DNA from: Tritrichomonas foetus
Lineage: Eukaryota > Parabasalia > Tritrichomonadida > Tritrichomonadidae
NCBI GenBank assembly: GCA_001839685.1
Contig: MLAK01000619.1
Location: 13,428 to 59,696 of the forward strand
Reading direction: 5' to 3'
Length of the DNA stretch: 46,269 nt
The position numbers were made by a program, and so were the translations under genes. Shown piece by piece: positions 1-9,673 of this stretch. The first letter of the stretch is position 1, and every line of letters starts with the position of its first letter. The notes under the pieces are model-generated. The model worked only from the letters and a program-made list of their open reading frames with translations, made no database searches and was not told the origin of the DNA.

Positions 1-2
1 TT

Positions 3-287
3 TCTAAAATCTCCAGGCAGATGAAAGATTTTGCCCTTTCCACTAGATCAAAGAGTTACTCAAATATTTCTCTATATTATCCCTACTATGTGGACAATTT
101 TATCGAATTTATCTTGCAATACACCAATTTTATTGAATTTGAATTTTCCGAAAGATTGATGCTTAGATTTTTTTTCAAACTTTGCCAACATGCACAATTT
201 CGTCAGAATGTATTAACATCGATTTATAAAGCATTTTCGTCTTTTGGTTGTCGAGAATTACGTTCTCAAAAAAAATTCGATATTTGA
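3..287 (+). CDS. Possible 3' end of an unrecognised protein gene entering from the left edge
   Basis: An open frame runs from the window edge to a TGA at 285-287, with an in-frame ATG at 21. The 88 residues after that ATG are rich in aromatic residues and resemble ordinary protein (a stretch of Tyr/Phe/Ile followed by a Phe-Phe-Lys-Leu-Cys-Gln segment). No domain is recognised. The frame remains readable for about 20 codons past the stop, so it could also be a decayed gene. Without the sequence to the left it cannot be told whether this is a gene end, a small gene or chance. Confidence 0.3.
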   Translation, partial: SKISRQMKDFALSTRSKSYSNISLYYPYYVDNFIEFILQYTNFIEFEFSERLMLRFFFKLCQHAQFRQNVLTSIYKAFSSFGCRELRSQKKFDI

Positions 288-718
288 TCAAAATCTAATG
301 AACCAATTGTATTCAACTCACACAAAATCATGAACATTCTTATTAATAAAGAAGGAAATTGAATTTAATTCTGAAATTATTTGAGAATCTTATTTTTTGG
401 GCATAATTTTTTTTTCTTTCTTAAAATCCTTTTGAAGGAGCTTATCCATGTAAATTCTCTCAAAAATCAAGGATATGTCGCATATGTGTGGGAAAAAAGT
501 AGATTTTCATTTTCAATGGAATAGACGATTATAATGTATTCAAAACAATAAGTATTTCTAAAAAAATTGCTTTTTTTATTAAATCGAAGAATATCTCAAA
601 AATAAAAAGACAAAATCTTTTAATATTTTGGATATATTATTTTTTAATTATGCTAATTATATGGAGAAAATATAAATAAAATCATAAGCGTAGAAGCATA
701 GGTTGTGTACTTTTTATA

Positions 719-1912
719 GGAATCAATCAAAGGTACTCCGGTTTAAAAAGCTACCAATTAAATTACATCATTTTGGAATATTGTAAAAATAAGAGTTAAA
801 ATATTGTAAATTTATTTTTATAAAAGATTTGGTCTTACCAAAAGTTGGATAGAGATAATTTTTTATTATTACACATATTTCACAATTTTTCAGAATATAT
901 TCAAACTTTCAATACATTATTTTGAATAATATCTAGAAGTTATTGATTCACCACTTCTGTTTTAAGTCCCTTTTCTTGGGATCTCGATGGGCGCATGACA
1001 TTGATATAAATCGTTTATAAATGTATATAAGATACTGGTATTATGACAAGCTTCATCAATTGGAAGTTTCCCTAATATCCACAAATTTGAAATAAGCTTT
1101 CAAATATTCATTTGGATTCATAAAAATAATCTCATTATTTCATAAAAACACCAATCTCATGAACCTGTGTAACAATGATGATTATTTCACAAAAATAATC
1201 TCATAAAAATAATCTCTCTCTAATATCGGCACAGAAAGCGGAACGTTGCATAAAACATTGTCATGTCGCAGAATAAGGATCTCTTTTTGAATCTCTGGGT
1301 CAAGATCATAAGATTGTGATTTTGAATATATTATCATTTATTTCCGTTTTTCCAAAATGGAAATAATTTGATAGTGAATGCACGCAAAACACTCATATCT
1401 TCTTTCACAGTCTATTTTTTTCCGGATAAGTACCGAAAATAAAAAATTAAAAATTTCAAATCACAATAAAAAAAAATTCAAAAGACAGATTTTTAATTAA
1501 TTTAAACGATAAGAAGCAGACAAGTGGTATTTCATCATAACTGGATTGTAGGCAATTCGCTTGGTTACAACTCCCGCAAAAACGAAAATCAGATAATTTG
1601 CTGTATTGAGTCACGCAGGAAGTTTTGGAAGTCTGTTTCTGTCCCGATGATGTGAATGATTCTGCTGCCTCCTTTGCCCGATTTTGACGCTCTTTGGTTT
1701 ATTTTTAAAAGAAATTTCGAAAATTATTGATTTTTGAAAATAACATTTTTCTTCGACTTTTCTGAGATTTCGCGGTTTAAAACCATCAGGTATCATGCGA
1801 TTTTTACGCCCTGATATTAGCGCTCAGAAATGTTGGCTCACTGCGGTGAAAAAGCTAATTTACTGTTTTTCCAAATAACGTATTTTCAGCCGGAGTACCT
1901 TTAATCAATCCC
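719..1912. mobile_element. Candidate decayed or non-autonomous DNA transposon bounded by inverted repeats
   Basis: The left end 719-741 and the right end 1890-1912 are inverted copies matching at 19 of 23 positions, including a perfect 13-base core AAAGGTACTCCGG. The core is GC-balanced, unlike the surrounding DNA, so chance pairing is unlikely. The interior of about 1.15 kb has no long open frame; the best is 61 codons on the minus strand (1611-1796). TTTTTA occurs two bases outside the left repeat (711-716) and three bases outside the right one (1916-1921), but this is not a clean target duplication. Transposon origin is inference from the structure alone. Confidence 0.4.
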
Positions 1913-2005
1913 AGATTTTTAAAAGGAGAAAATAAAGTTTAATTGCGAATAATTCTTTTTTCCAAGAGAAAAAGTATTACCTGAATTAGAAATCAATAAC
2001 TTTGA

Positions 2006-2158
2006 ATGGTCTTATTAATTGGTCAATTTTCAACAAAATTTACTGATCCTACGTCAATTTCTGAAATGATAGAACAACAATGTCCTGGACATATCGATGA
2101 ATTAGCTTCAATATGTAGCTTATGTGATATCTATCGAGAGGCAATAAGATTCATTTGA
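2006..2158 (+). other. Short open frame of 50 codons, possible gene fragment
   Basis: ATG at 2006 to TGA at 2156-2158. The translation has a protein-like composition (acidic and polar residues, three Cys, no low complexity), unlike the surrounding frames. No family is recognised. It could be a relic of a larger gene, a very small gene or chance. Confidence 0.2.
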
Positions 2159-3205
2159 GCTGAGATTGAGTATAAGGCTAGTGAGAATTAATATTAATTC
2201 TATCAAAATTTCACATAACATGTCTGCTTGGTTCCTTCATTAAATATGCGAGAAGACCCTTCGCCCATGAATCTATTTTGAAATTTTAATATGTCATTAT
2301 ATATTATGTATCTAATACATTCAAGAAGTTAATTGAAAATTTGTTTTGGGATTAATCCCCGAGTATCGATACTCAGATTCTCTCACAAATTTCAATTCTT
2401 TGATATTTACCATTTTAAGCTACACTAAGTTAGTAATAAATACAAATGCAGCAAAAGTGAATCAACCACTTTGATGAAGGAATCACGATTTCGACTAAAA
2501 TGTCCCTATTTACTCAAAACACGATTCCTTGATTTATTATTTACTTAATTTTATTATTACTGCCTATATTATTTTCGGACATAGTTTTAATGAATATGAT
2601 ATTGAGTTCACACTAGTCATAAAAACATAAGATACACATAAATATGGTAACATAGATTGCCATCTAAACGGCGTATCAATTCATATAGACTAAAAATCTA
2701 TATAGCTAGTAATCCAAAATAAGATATTATGAAAATTACTAATTGCAATTTCACATATAATTGACAAATATCTTCTGACTAATGACAGTTATGTTTCAAA
2801 AATAGTTGTAGTTTCACATCATTTATAAATTTTTGAGTTGAAAATGTCAGTATTGTTCTTATTCCCAAGCGGTCATGTAATTATCATATAAATTGGAGAC
2901 TACAGTCTTTGGTTGACATGGGAAGTGATATTAGGTACATTTTTCAACGTATATATCTTCACTGAAGTGTATTTATGTGATTAGTTAAAAATAAAGTCTG
3001 AATAATATATATGGTTAAGAATCTCAGTGTTAACTTAATAGAGACCATGTGGAAAATATTAGAGCATTGAAAATCTGGAATTACCATATTCAAAATCTAT
3101 AAAACGTAATAGAAAAAGTGGAAAAATTGAATTCATGTGGAATTCCCATGGGGAATTGAGTACAGCCCATGAAAAATTCTATAGTTATTTCAAAAAGTCG
3201 ATCTT

Positions 3206-3216
3206 TCACTTCATTT
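3206..3216 (+). promoter_or_regulatory. Two overlapping trichomonad-type initiator motifs before the alcohol dehydrogenase gene
   Basis: TCACTT at 3206-3211 overlaps TCATTT at 3211-3216. Both fit the known trichomonad initiator TCAYTW, in which the A is the first transcribed base. They would give 5' untranslated leaders of 21 or 16 bases before the ATG at 3229, the short leader typical of trichomonads. Use as a promoter is inferred from motif and spacing. Confidence 0.6.
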
Positions 3217-3228
3217 TGATATTGGCTT

Positions 3229-4356
3229 ATGTCTTCAAGTCAAGTGAAAGGATTTTGTAGTCTTGGTGGAGGTAATGTTGGATGGTGTGACATTGAACTT
3301 GCACCACTTGGACATAATGATGCATATGTCAAGCCGATTGCTATCTCTCCCTGCACTTCTGACGTTCATTTGGTGGAGTTTGGTGCTTGTCCAGGAATGG
3401 CACTTGGTCATGAAGTTATAGGTGAAATCATTTCGGTTGGATCTGATGTGAAAAATTTCAAATCTGGTGACAAGGTTTTAGTTTCAGCTGTTACTCCAGA
3501 TTGGAGCACTATTCCTGCACAAGCTGGATTTTCTCAGCATAGTGGTGGAATGTGCCGTGGTTTCAGTTTCACTAAAGTGAAGCATGGTGTATTTGCGGAA
3601 AAGTTCCATGTTAATGATGCTGATTCCAATCTTGCACATATTCCAGGGTTTTCCAAGATTTCAGGAGGAAAGTGGTCAGAAATACTCACAGAAAAAGAGA
3701 AAAAAGAGCTTGCTGCTTTTACAATGTGTGGTGATATGATGACAACTGGGTTTTATGGGGCTGAACTTGCTGACATTGAATTTGGTGATCGTGTGTGCGT
3801 GATTGGAATTGGACCGGTTGGCTTGATGGCCATTGCCGCATGCGCAATTCGAGGAGCGGCAGAAATTTTCGCAGTTGGATCAAGAGAAATATGCCAAAAA
3901 GTGGCATTAGAATATGGCGCAACACACATTATTAATTATAAAGATACACCCAAGTATGAAGATAAAGTAATGGAGTTAACAAATAAAGAAGGCGTTGATA
4001 AAGTAATTCTTGCAGGTGCAGATAAAGATATGGACATTCTTACTAGAGCAATTACAATGATTAGACCAGGTGGAATTATCGCAAATGTTGCAATGATTGG
4101 ACTTGACTTTGTGAAGCCATTAACAATAAATCCGATCTTTTTTGCCAACGGACTTGGTGATATCCAAATCAGAGGAGGAATGTGTCCTGGTGGAAGAAGA
4201 CGTTTAGAGAGGATGGCAAGACTGATTATGACAGGAAGAGTTGACGTCTCTCAGATTGTAACTCATATCTATGATGGTTTTGAAAAAATCGAAGAAGCAT
4301 TCAAAATCATGTGTGAGAAACCCGAAGGACTCATCAAACCAGTAGTAATCTGCTAA
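3229..4356 (+). CDS. NADP-dependent, zinc-containing secondary alcohol dehydrogenase
   Basis: This 375-residue protein belongs to the medium-chain dehydrogenase family and resembles the bacterial/trichomonad isopropanol dehydrogenases (Thermoanaerobacter brockii type). It should interconvert secondary alcohols and ketones with NADPH in the cytosol. Visible features are catalytic zinc ligands Cys42 and His61-Glu62, the conserved Asp before MMTTG (third ligand region), and a Rossmann motif GIGPVG. The motif VGSRE follows the second beta strand, and Gly-Ser-Arg there selects NADP over NAD in this family. The structural-zinc lobe of horse-type enzymes is absent, as expected. The protein is longer than the roughly 352-residue bacterial enzymes, mainly through an insertion of about 17 residues before the CGDMMTTG motif. 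Family knowledge indicates acquisition by lateral transfer from bacteria. The start is supported by the two initiator motifs just upstream. Confidence 0.93.
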   Translation: MSSSQVKGFCSLGGGNVGWCDIELAPLGHNDAYVKPIAISPCTSDVHLVEFGACPGMALGHEVIGEIISVGSDVKNFKSGDKVLVSAVTPDWSTIPAQAGFSQHSGGMCRGFSFTKVKHGVFAEKFHVNDADSNLAHIPGFSKISGGKWSEILTEKEKKELAAFTMCGDMMTTGFYGAELADIEFGDRVCVIGIGPVGLMAIAACAIRGAAEIFAVGSREICQKVALEYGATHIINYKDTPKYEDKVMELTNKEGVDKVILAGADKDMDILTRAITMIRPGGIIANVAMIGLDFVKPLTINPIFFANGLGDIQIRGGMCPGGRRRLERMARLIMTGRVDVSQIVTHIYDGFEKIEEAFKIMCEKPEGLIKPVVIC

Positions 4357-4635
4357 AGCTTCACAATATAAAACCAAAATTCCACAATTATATTTATTTT
4401 TTAATTGGTACAACTCATCGAAATGCTAACTCTTAGAATATGATTGAGCATATATGATTTTTTTTAAACATGCTAATATTTTTGGCCCATTTAAATTTCT
4501 CTACTAAGTAGTAAAAATCGGATTCTACAATAGATGAAATGATCTACTGACATTTTTCTCAATTAGCCAATTTTTCACCATAACGATTATTATTGATAGA
4601 AATTATTTGGCCGACCAAAATAGAAATTAGTCAAA

Positions 4636-6624
4636 ATGTTTCTCTTCTTCATCGGATTTTGTTTATCCGAAAGAACTTTAGCGATCGACTTTGGTTCACA
4701 ATACCTTAAATTTGGATATGCAGATTTAGATACATCAGAAACCACTGTTTTAGAAACCAACTCCAAGTATGGATTTCCTGCCGCAGTTGCCATCAAAACA
4801 CCAAATAAGTCAGAATCTCCACTCACAAATGAAACTCTCAATGGCATCAAACCATTAATTGGTCGTGAAGCAGCAATTTTCCTTCATAAACATCCCAAAC
4901 TTGGAAGCGAATACATCCTCTCGTCAGTTACACGTAACGATCCAGATTTCAGAACTTCGACAGTCGCAAACCAAACTACTCTTCTTTCACTCCTTTTCTT
5001 CCAATTTTTAAATAGCCTTAAAGAACCACTCCCATCCTCAATGACACTTACATTTCCGAATTTCTTTACTCCGAAAATGCGACAAGATGTTTTCAGCGCT
5101 ATTCGCTTTTTCAAGCTGCCAATATCACATGTCGCTGATGATGTTCAAGCACTTTCTGCCATTTATGCAGATACTTACCTGACCCGTTACGTGAAACAAC
5201 CAAGGCGTGTTCTTTTCGTTGATATCGGCGCAGGATACGCGAAAGTTAATGTAATAAAATTCACATGGGAAACAAATAAGACAATTTCCTATATTGAAGC
5301 ATCAGATTTTTCAGATCGTTGTGGTGGTTATGGATTTGCAAAAGCACTTGCTAAATCAGTTAGACTTCCAGTTTTTGAAGCTGAAAGATTACTTAAGGAT
5401 ATTGAAGAAGTTGATTTTGCAAAAAGTGAACTCGACGAACTTAAAAGAATTATCAACTCAACTGTTGAATCAGCAGGTCTTGTCGACGAAGTTCAAATTA
5501 TTGGTGGTGCATCAAATTACAAATTTATCTATGATGCAGTCACAGATGCAGTAAAATATGCCTATAACCTCACAAATCTTGGTAAGTCCAACATAAACAT
5601 TCGAAATGTTGCCGAAAATGTAGAAAAACCAGCTAAAAAAGTTGACACACCAGAAACAACTCCAAACTCTGAAACTAAAGATGAAACTCACGAAAACATT
5701 TCTGAAGGAACTGTGAATGAAACTGCTACTTTAGATGATCTTGAAAAAATGGCTTCAACAACTGAAGCCAACTCTACAGCAAACACAAATAACACCACGA
5801 ACACAACAACAGATGCAACAAACTCTCCAGGAAATTCAACAATGAATAAAGCAGAAGAAAAGATTGAAATTCCTAAAGTATTGAGAGAATTTGATGCTAC
5901 AAATGCAGTTTTGAAAGGAACTCTTCATCTTATCCTTGCTGTTGAAAACAGGTCCATTTACAATCCAACATATGTTTTGAAGAGGCCCGTCGCATCATAT
6001 TATGTCAAGTGCGGAAAACAAGTCGATAAATATTGTCAAAAGAATTCTCGTTGTAAAACTCCAACCTTCTTATCAACCAATGGATGTGAAGGTAACTACA
6101 TGGATCTTTTGATAGATAAGAGGCATACACCAACTGGATCACCTGAACTTATTGGAAGATTCCGTTTCACAAATATTAGTGAAATTGTTTTTAATAATTC
6201 AAAACCAGGTCGCGCTTACGCACAACTTAATCCACCAGATCCAGTAATTGAGCAAGCAGTTATCTGCAACAGTTCTTCAGAATGTTTCCCAGTTGGTATT
6301 GAACAGATTCTTACAAATGGTCATGACATTCAAGAACAGATGCAATTCTTTGAATCAATTTCAAATTATATACAATATCGAAAAACTATAGAAATAAACA
6401 TTGCTAATATCAAAAATGTCCTAGAAAGAATTAGAAAGGTGATTTATCCACCACCAAATTCGGAGCAAACAATGAAAATCGATGAATCTGTTAAAGAAAA
6501 GTTTGACACTTATTGGAACAAAGTGAAATCCAATGAACTGGAAAAGATGTCACTTGAAGAAATAAAAGAACTCACTTCAGATCTTAAAGGTTTAGCATTA
6601 AGTCTTGGATTCGAGGTTGAGTAA
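4636..6624 (+). CDS. Divergent ER-lumenal Hsp70-like protein (GRP170/Hyou1/Lhs1-like)
   Basis: This 662-residue protein starts with a short hydrophobic signal peptide, then the Hsp70 phosphate-1 motif AIDFGSQYLKFG (about 16-27), the phosphate-2 region VDIGAGYAKVNV (about 195-206) and the adenosine motif IIGGAS (about 287-292). These give an actin-like ATPase fold, but the motifs deviate from canonical Hsp70, as in the Hsp110/GRP170 branch. A low-complexity linker rich in Asn, Thr and Glu with many N-glycosylation sequons spans about 320-415. It is followed by a C-terminal part with four Cys within 26 residues (459, 467, 473, 484), unusual for an Hsp70. Glycosylation sites and the signal peptide place it in the ER, although it ends in FEVE rather than a KDEL-type signal. 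The likely role is nucleotide exchange or holdase function in ER folding. It is shorter than typical GRP170. Confidence 0.8.
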   Translation: MFLFFIGFCLSERTLAIDFGSQYLKFGYADLDTSETTVLETNSKYGFPAAVAIKTPNKSESPLTNETLNGIKPLIGREAAIFLHKHPKLGSEYILSSVTRNDPDFRTSTVANQTTLLSLLFFQFLNSLKEPLPSSMTLTFPNFFTPKMRQDVFSAIRFFKLPISHVADDVQALSAIYADTYLTRYVKQPRRVLFVDIGAGYAKVNVIKFTWETNKTISYIEASDFSDRCGGYGFAKALAKSVRLPVFEAERLLKDIEEVDFAKSELDELKRIINSTVESAGLVDEVQIIGGASNYKFIYDAVTDAVKYAYNLTNLGKSNINIRNVAENVEKPAKKVDTPETTPNSETKDETHENISEGTVNETATLDDLEKMASTTEANSTANTNNTTNTTTDATNSPGNSTMNKAEEKIEIPKVLREFDATNAVLKGTLHLILAVENRSIYNPTYVLKRPVASYYVKCGKQVDKYCQKNSRCKTPTFLSTNGCEGNYMDLLIDKRHTPTGSPELIGRFRFTNISEIVFNNSKPGRAYAQLNPPDPVIEQAVICNSSSECFPVGIEQILTNGHDIQEQMQFFESISNYIQYRKTIEINIANIKNVLERIRKVIYPPPNSEQTMKIDESVKEKFDTYWNKVKSNELEKMSLEEIKELTSDLKGLALSLGFEVE

Positions 6625-6943
6625 AGTAAATGTTAAATTGATACCTCAAATTTCGAATTTTGTTTATTAATACTCTTTATATTTCATTATTTTTAATATC
6701 TCATTATTTTTTTTGAGAGTATTTTACTGATCCACATTTACTAATATATATATAAATAGAGTTACGAAGGATTTTATTGTTATGGACACAAGATAACAGT
6801 ATTTTTTGACAAAAGACGATCACTTTAAACGTATGATTTATCCTATTTTTTTGATATAAATATGTTATCAAAAAGTTTAATGGAAAATCTTTATCTGAAA
6901 AAGTTTGCTAAGATTTTACAAACTCTCATTTCCAAAAATTTGA
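6625..6943. other. Intergenic spacer
   Basis: AT-rich sequence with a short (TA)n run near 6745. It ends with a TCATTT initiator-like motif. Nothing else is seen. Confidence 0.7.
6926..6931 (+). promoter_or_regulatory. Initiator-like TCATTT before the TMEM230-like gene
   Basis: TCATTT fits the trichomonad initiator TCAYTW. Its A at 6928 lies 16 bases before the ATG at 6944, a typical leader length, which favours that ATG over the later one at 6998. Confidence 0.5.
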
Positions 6944-7381
6944 ATGAAAGAACGATTAAATAAAATTCAAAAAAAAGCTACATATGTTATTTGGTTTATG
7001 TCAGACAGAGACCTCGAAACTCCTTTAAATCATCCTGATGATGACGAAGCAATCAATGACCATTTAGGTGGCGATATTGAACATAATCTTGATGCACTTG
7101 TTCCCGGACAAACAACAGAATCTTTTCGCGAAAAATTCCATCGAAAATTCGGGAGAATCCCAAAAACCGTTGGAGCTTGCATTTTGATGCTTATCCTTGG
7201 TATTATTCTATTGATTCTCCCATCTTTAACCGATACGTTTAACAATTCCGGAAAAATTGGAATGTATGTTTTAGGATCTTTGCTTCTTATTCCAAGCATA
7301 TACGTTGCTTACATTTTATATCATGTCTTCAACGATACGCCTGGCTTTGATATTGATGGGCTTCCACTTTGGGACGAATAA
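6944..7381 (+). CDS. TMEM230/TMEM134-family (DUF872) two-pass membrane protein
   Basis: A 145-residue protein with a hydrophilic acidic N-terminal half and two predicted membrane segments at about 86-105 and 116-136, joined by a short loop. The order IPK, membrane segment, loop, LGSLLLIPSIY, then a short acidic tail after an aromatic-rich segment (residues PGFDIDGLPLWDE) matches the TMEM230 pattern in which LIFIPGFYHLRIAY is followed by a DDIPDF-like tail. Family members act in secretory and synaptic-type vesicle trafficking. The first ATG (6944) is supported by an initiator motif 16 bases upstream, but a second ATG at 6998 begins MSDRDLETP and would give a more typical 127-residue protein. 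Both N-termini remain possible. Confidence 0.75.
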   Translation: MKERLNKIQKKATYVIWFMSDRDLETPLNHPDDDEAINDHLGGDIEHNLDALVPGQTTESFREKFHRKFGRIPKTVGACILMLILGIILLILPSLTDTFNNSGKIGMYVLGSLLLIPSIYVAYILYHVFNDTPGFDIDGLPLWDE

Positions 7382-7492
7382 AAAATTGTCCAAATTGGGA
7401 GGACCATTTTTGTTGACTGTGACTTATATTTATTTAAAAATCTTTTTTTGAAACTTATTGACTATATAACTTTATTTTTTTCCACTTCTTTT

Positions 7493-7496
<4 letters not shown>

Positions 7497-7573
<77 letters not shown>
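7497..7573 (+). repeat. Homopolymer of 77 T
   Basis: An uninterrupted run of T, about 115 bases after the TMEM230-like stop codon. Length of such a run is unreliable in most assemblies. It may be a mutational slippage tract or the trace of a retroposed poly(A) tail; no retroposed gene copy is seen next to it. Confidence 0.95.
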
Positions 7574-7574
<1 letters not shown>

Positions 7575-7998
7575 TATTTCCCATGGAAAGAATTTAAAAG
7601 GAAATATAAATCCCAAATATTGGTAGATATTGGAAGAAATGAATAAATAATATATTTTAATTAGATTTGGTCATTTTTCCATATTTCTTGAGCACAAAAT
7701 AAGTCATGACATATTGATATTTGAAAGCACTTCCATACTAAAAAAGCCAATATTTAACTATGAAATATGAAAAATTGGTTCTTATGTCAAAATTGGGCAA
7801 GACTTTTTTTCCAATGAGATATGCTTTTTGGCTGAAGAATAAGTAAATGTGATGTGACTTTGCGGGCCCCTTTGATTCATTCAGCAATTGGAGGTGGCAT
7901 TGGCACGTGTTCACAGTTACAATTCACTGCGCACCCTCCACCGTGTTTACTCCAAGTCGAAGTGACCCAAAGAACGGTCAAAGTTCACACCATAAAAT

Positions 7999-8014
7999 CA
8001 TTCGATATCGAATG
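7999..8014. repeat. Perfect 16-base palindrome in a GC-richer patch
   Basis: CATTCGATATCGAATG equals its own reverse complement. It sits in a patch (about 7850-8070) that is clearly richer in G and C than the flanks. The patch also holds the palindromes GGGCCC and CACGTG, and a possible stem between GGTGG and CCACC. It may be a protein-binding site or part of a structured RNA; the function is unknown. Confidence 0.5.
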
Positions 8015-8666
8015 TTACACTTTTGGCCTTTATTTGACCTTTCACTTCACAACTGCGCAACTCATGTTAAAATGAATATCTACCTGTATCTACTAGTATA
8101 TGGCTGAAATAAATATTGTTTTTAGAGCGCTGTTTTTTCTTTCTTTCTACCCTCTTTTCTGTGGGCTAATAGGCAAATACAAATATCATTTAATTATAGA
8201 CGATACGAATCATTATAAATTGAAAATAATGATAACATGAAAAGTCTAGAAATTGTTTCATACTTTTCTCTTCAGATTTATATCAATTATTAATTTGCCT
8301 CGATATTATTCCATATTTCTTTTTTATTTGCAATTTATCAATTTAGAGAAACATGTATCTATTCCATTAAAGTTACAATTGGCATGAGTACAACTTAAGA
8401 GAAGATTATCTGAGTAAATAATTTACATGGGTAAAATTTGACACGAAAATAAAATTAATTGTGGGCACAATGAATTAATTTCCTCTTTCTCTCAGAAAAT
8501 ATAATGGAAGTTCAATAGCGTCGTATAATCCTTTGAAAATTTAGTAACTTTGAATATCAGAATTCAATTTTTTTGTGTTGGTCACTTTGTGAGATAATCC
8601 ACGACACAGATTTATCAATATTTTAAATCTCATCCAAATTATATTTAAATTTTCAATAATACAAGC

Positions 8667-9367
8667 TCATACTTATATTGTCATGAAAATTGATATCCAC
8701 ATGGTGATTTAAGACCACAGAATATTTTATTAGATGATATCGGTCGTTGTAAACTAAGTGATATTGGATTAACAGGATATCTACAAAAAAATAAACTGAT
8801 GTGTCGATTTAAATGTTTAAACACCGCCTGAAATATTCGAAAAGTTACCACATAAATAATTAGATACAGATGTATGGTCATTAGGTGCAATGATCATTCT
8901 TTTGGCAACAGGAAATCTACTATGGTATATATTCAACACTTGTACAATGAAGGATCAAATCAAAAATGGTCATTATTCAATATCAAACAAATTCATCCAA
9001 ATTTATATGTCATAATCAAAAAACAGTTGTTGTAACACCAAAAAATAGAATTGCTTTAAGAGAGATATTCATATATGATAATTTTGCACAATTTCAAAAT
9101 CATGCAAATCAAGTTTATATTTCACAGTAAACTAGCTCAGAATCTTTAGATATTATTCATCAAAAGGTAAACACAATTCCATTTTGTTATAGAAAAGGAA
9201 TTATTACACCAATAGTTCACCCTCCAATGATATATAATGTTTCAAAAACAAAAGAATCATATCGACAAATAATTAAAATAACACCAAATCAGTCAACATT
9301 ATTACTTAGAGAAGTAACGAAACTTTTTGGGAGAAGATTCTATGTCCGCTCCCTTCCACCCAAATAA
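8667..9367 (+). pseudogene. Broken protein kinase gene
   Basis: Translation of three successive frames gives the second half of a kinase. The catalytic loop HGDLRPQNILLDD starts at 8700 (Gly in place of the Arg of HRD), followed by KLSDIGLTG in the DFG position. After a frame change near 8820 comes TPPEIFEKLP in the APE position, then TDVWSLGAMIILLATG. After another frame change near 9020 comes TPKNRIALREIF, the C-terminal lobe helix. In-frame stops occur at 8691, 8857, 9013 and 9128. A C-terminal extension of about 75 codons stays open to TAA at 9365-9367. The N-lobe is not recognisable upstream. This is a decayed duplicate from the large trichomonad kinase repertoire. Confidence 0.85.
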
Positions 9368-9673
9368 TATAGTTAAATAAATTATCGTAGAGTTTTATTT
9401 TAGCTTTTTTTTATATTTCTGCATTCCAACCAGAAATTCATAATTCACCTTTTAAGTTGACCAAAATAGGTAGAAATCGTTTTCAAGCTTGGTAGTATTA
9501 CTATCGAAGAAATGCAAAGATATACTTTTATTCTTCTAGTACGAATTCAAATTATTTTACAAATTTTTTTACAAATTGCGAAAAATTTGAGATTATAAAT
9601 GTTCATATATTCTGAGTATACAACCAAACAAATTATGAATTTTTTCAAGTGGATCACGTTTATTTCAAGATAG

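Larger units (their letters stand above)
288..3228. other. Long AT-rich intergenic region
   Basis: I see no convincing full gene here. It contains the inverted-repeat-bounded segment 719-1912, a short open frame 2006-2158, two adjacent perfect palindromes at 2348-2374, and a hairpin of seven base pairs with a three-base loop at 3141-3157 about 70 bases before the alcohol dehydrogenase gene. A small cluster of repeats of the word AAAAATAATCTCAT lies at about 1123-1213. The rest is low-complexity AT-rich sequence with frequent stops in all frames. Confidence 0.6.
7382..9673. other. Long intergenic region with homopolymer, GC-richer patch and kinase relic
   Basis: The region contains the 77-T run, a patch of higher GC with palindromes (about 7850-8070), and a broken protein kinase gene (8667-9367). 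The two overlapping open frames of 73 and 66 codons in 7854-8107 have no recognisable product and look like by-products of the patch having few stops. The remaining stretches are plain AT-rich DNA. Confidence 0.6.

Noticed and set aside
7854..8107. Two overlapping open frames of 73 and 66 codons
   Set aside because: Composition is not protein-like and they overlap in different frames; better explained by the local GC-richer patch.
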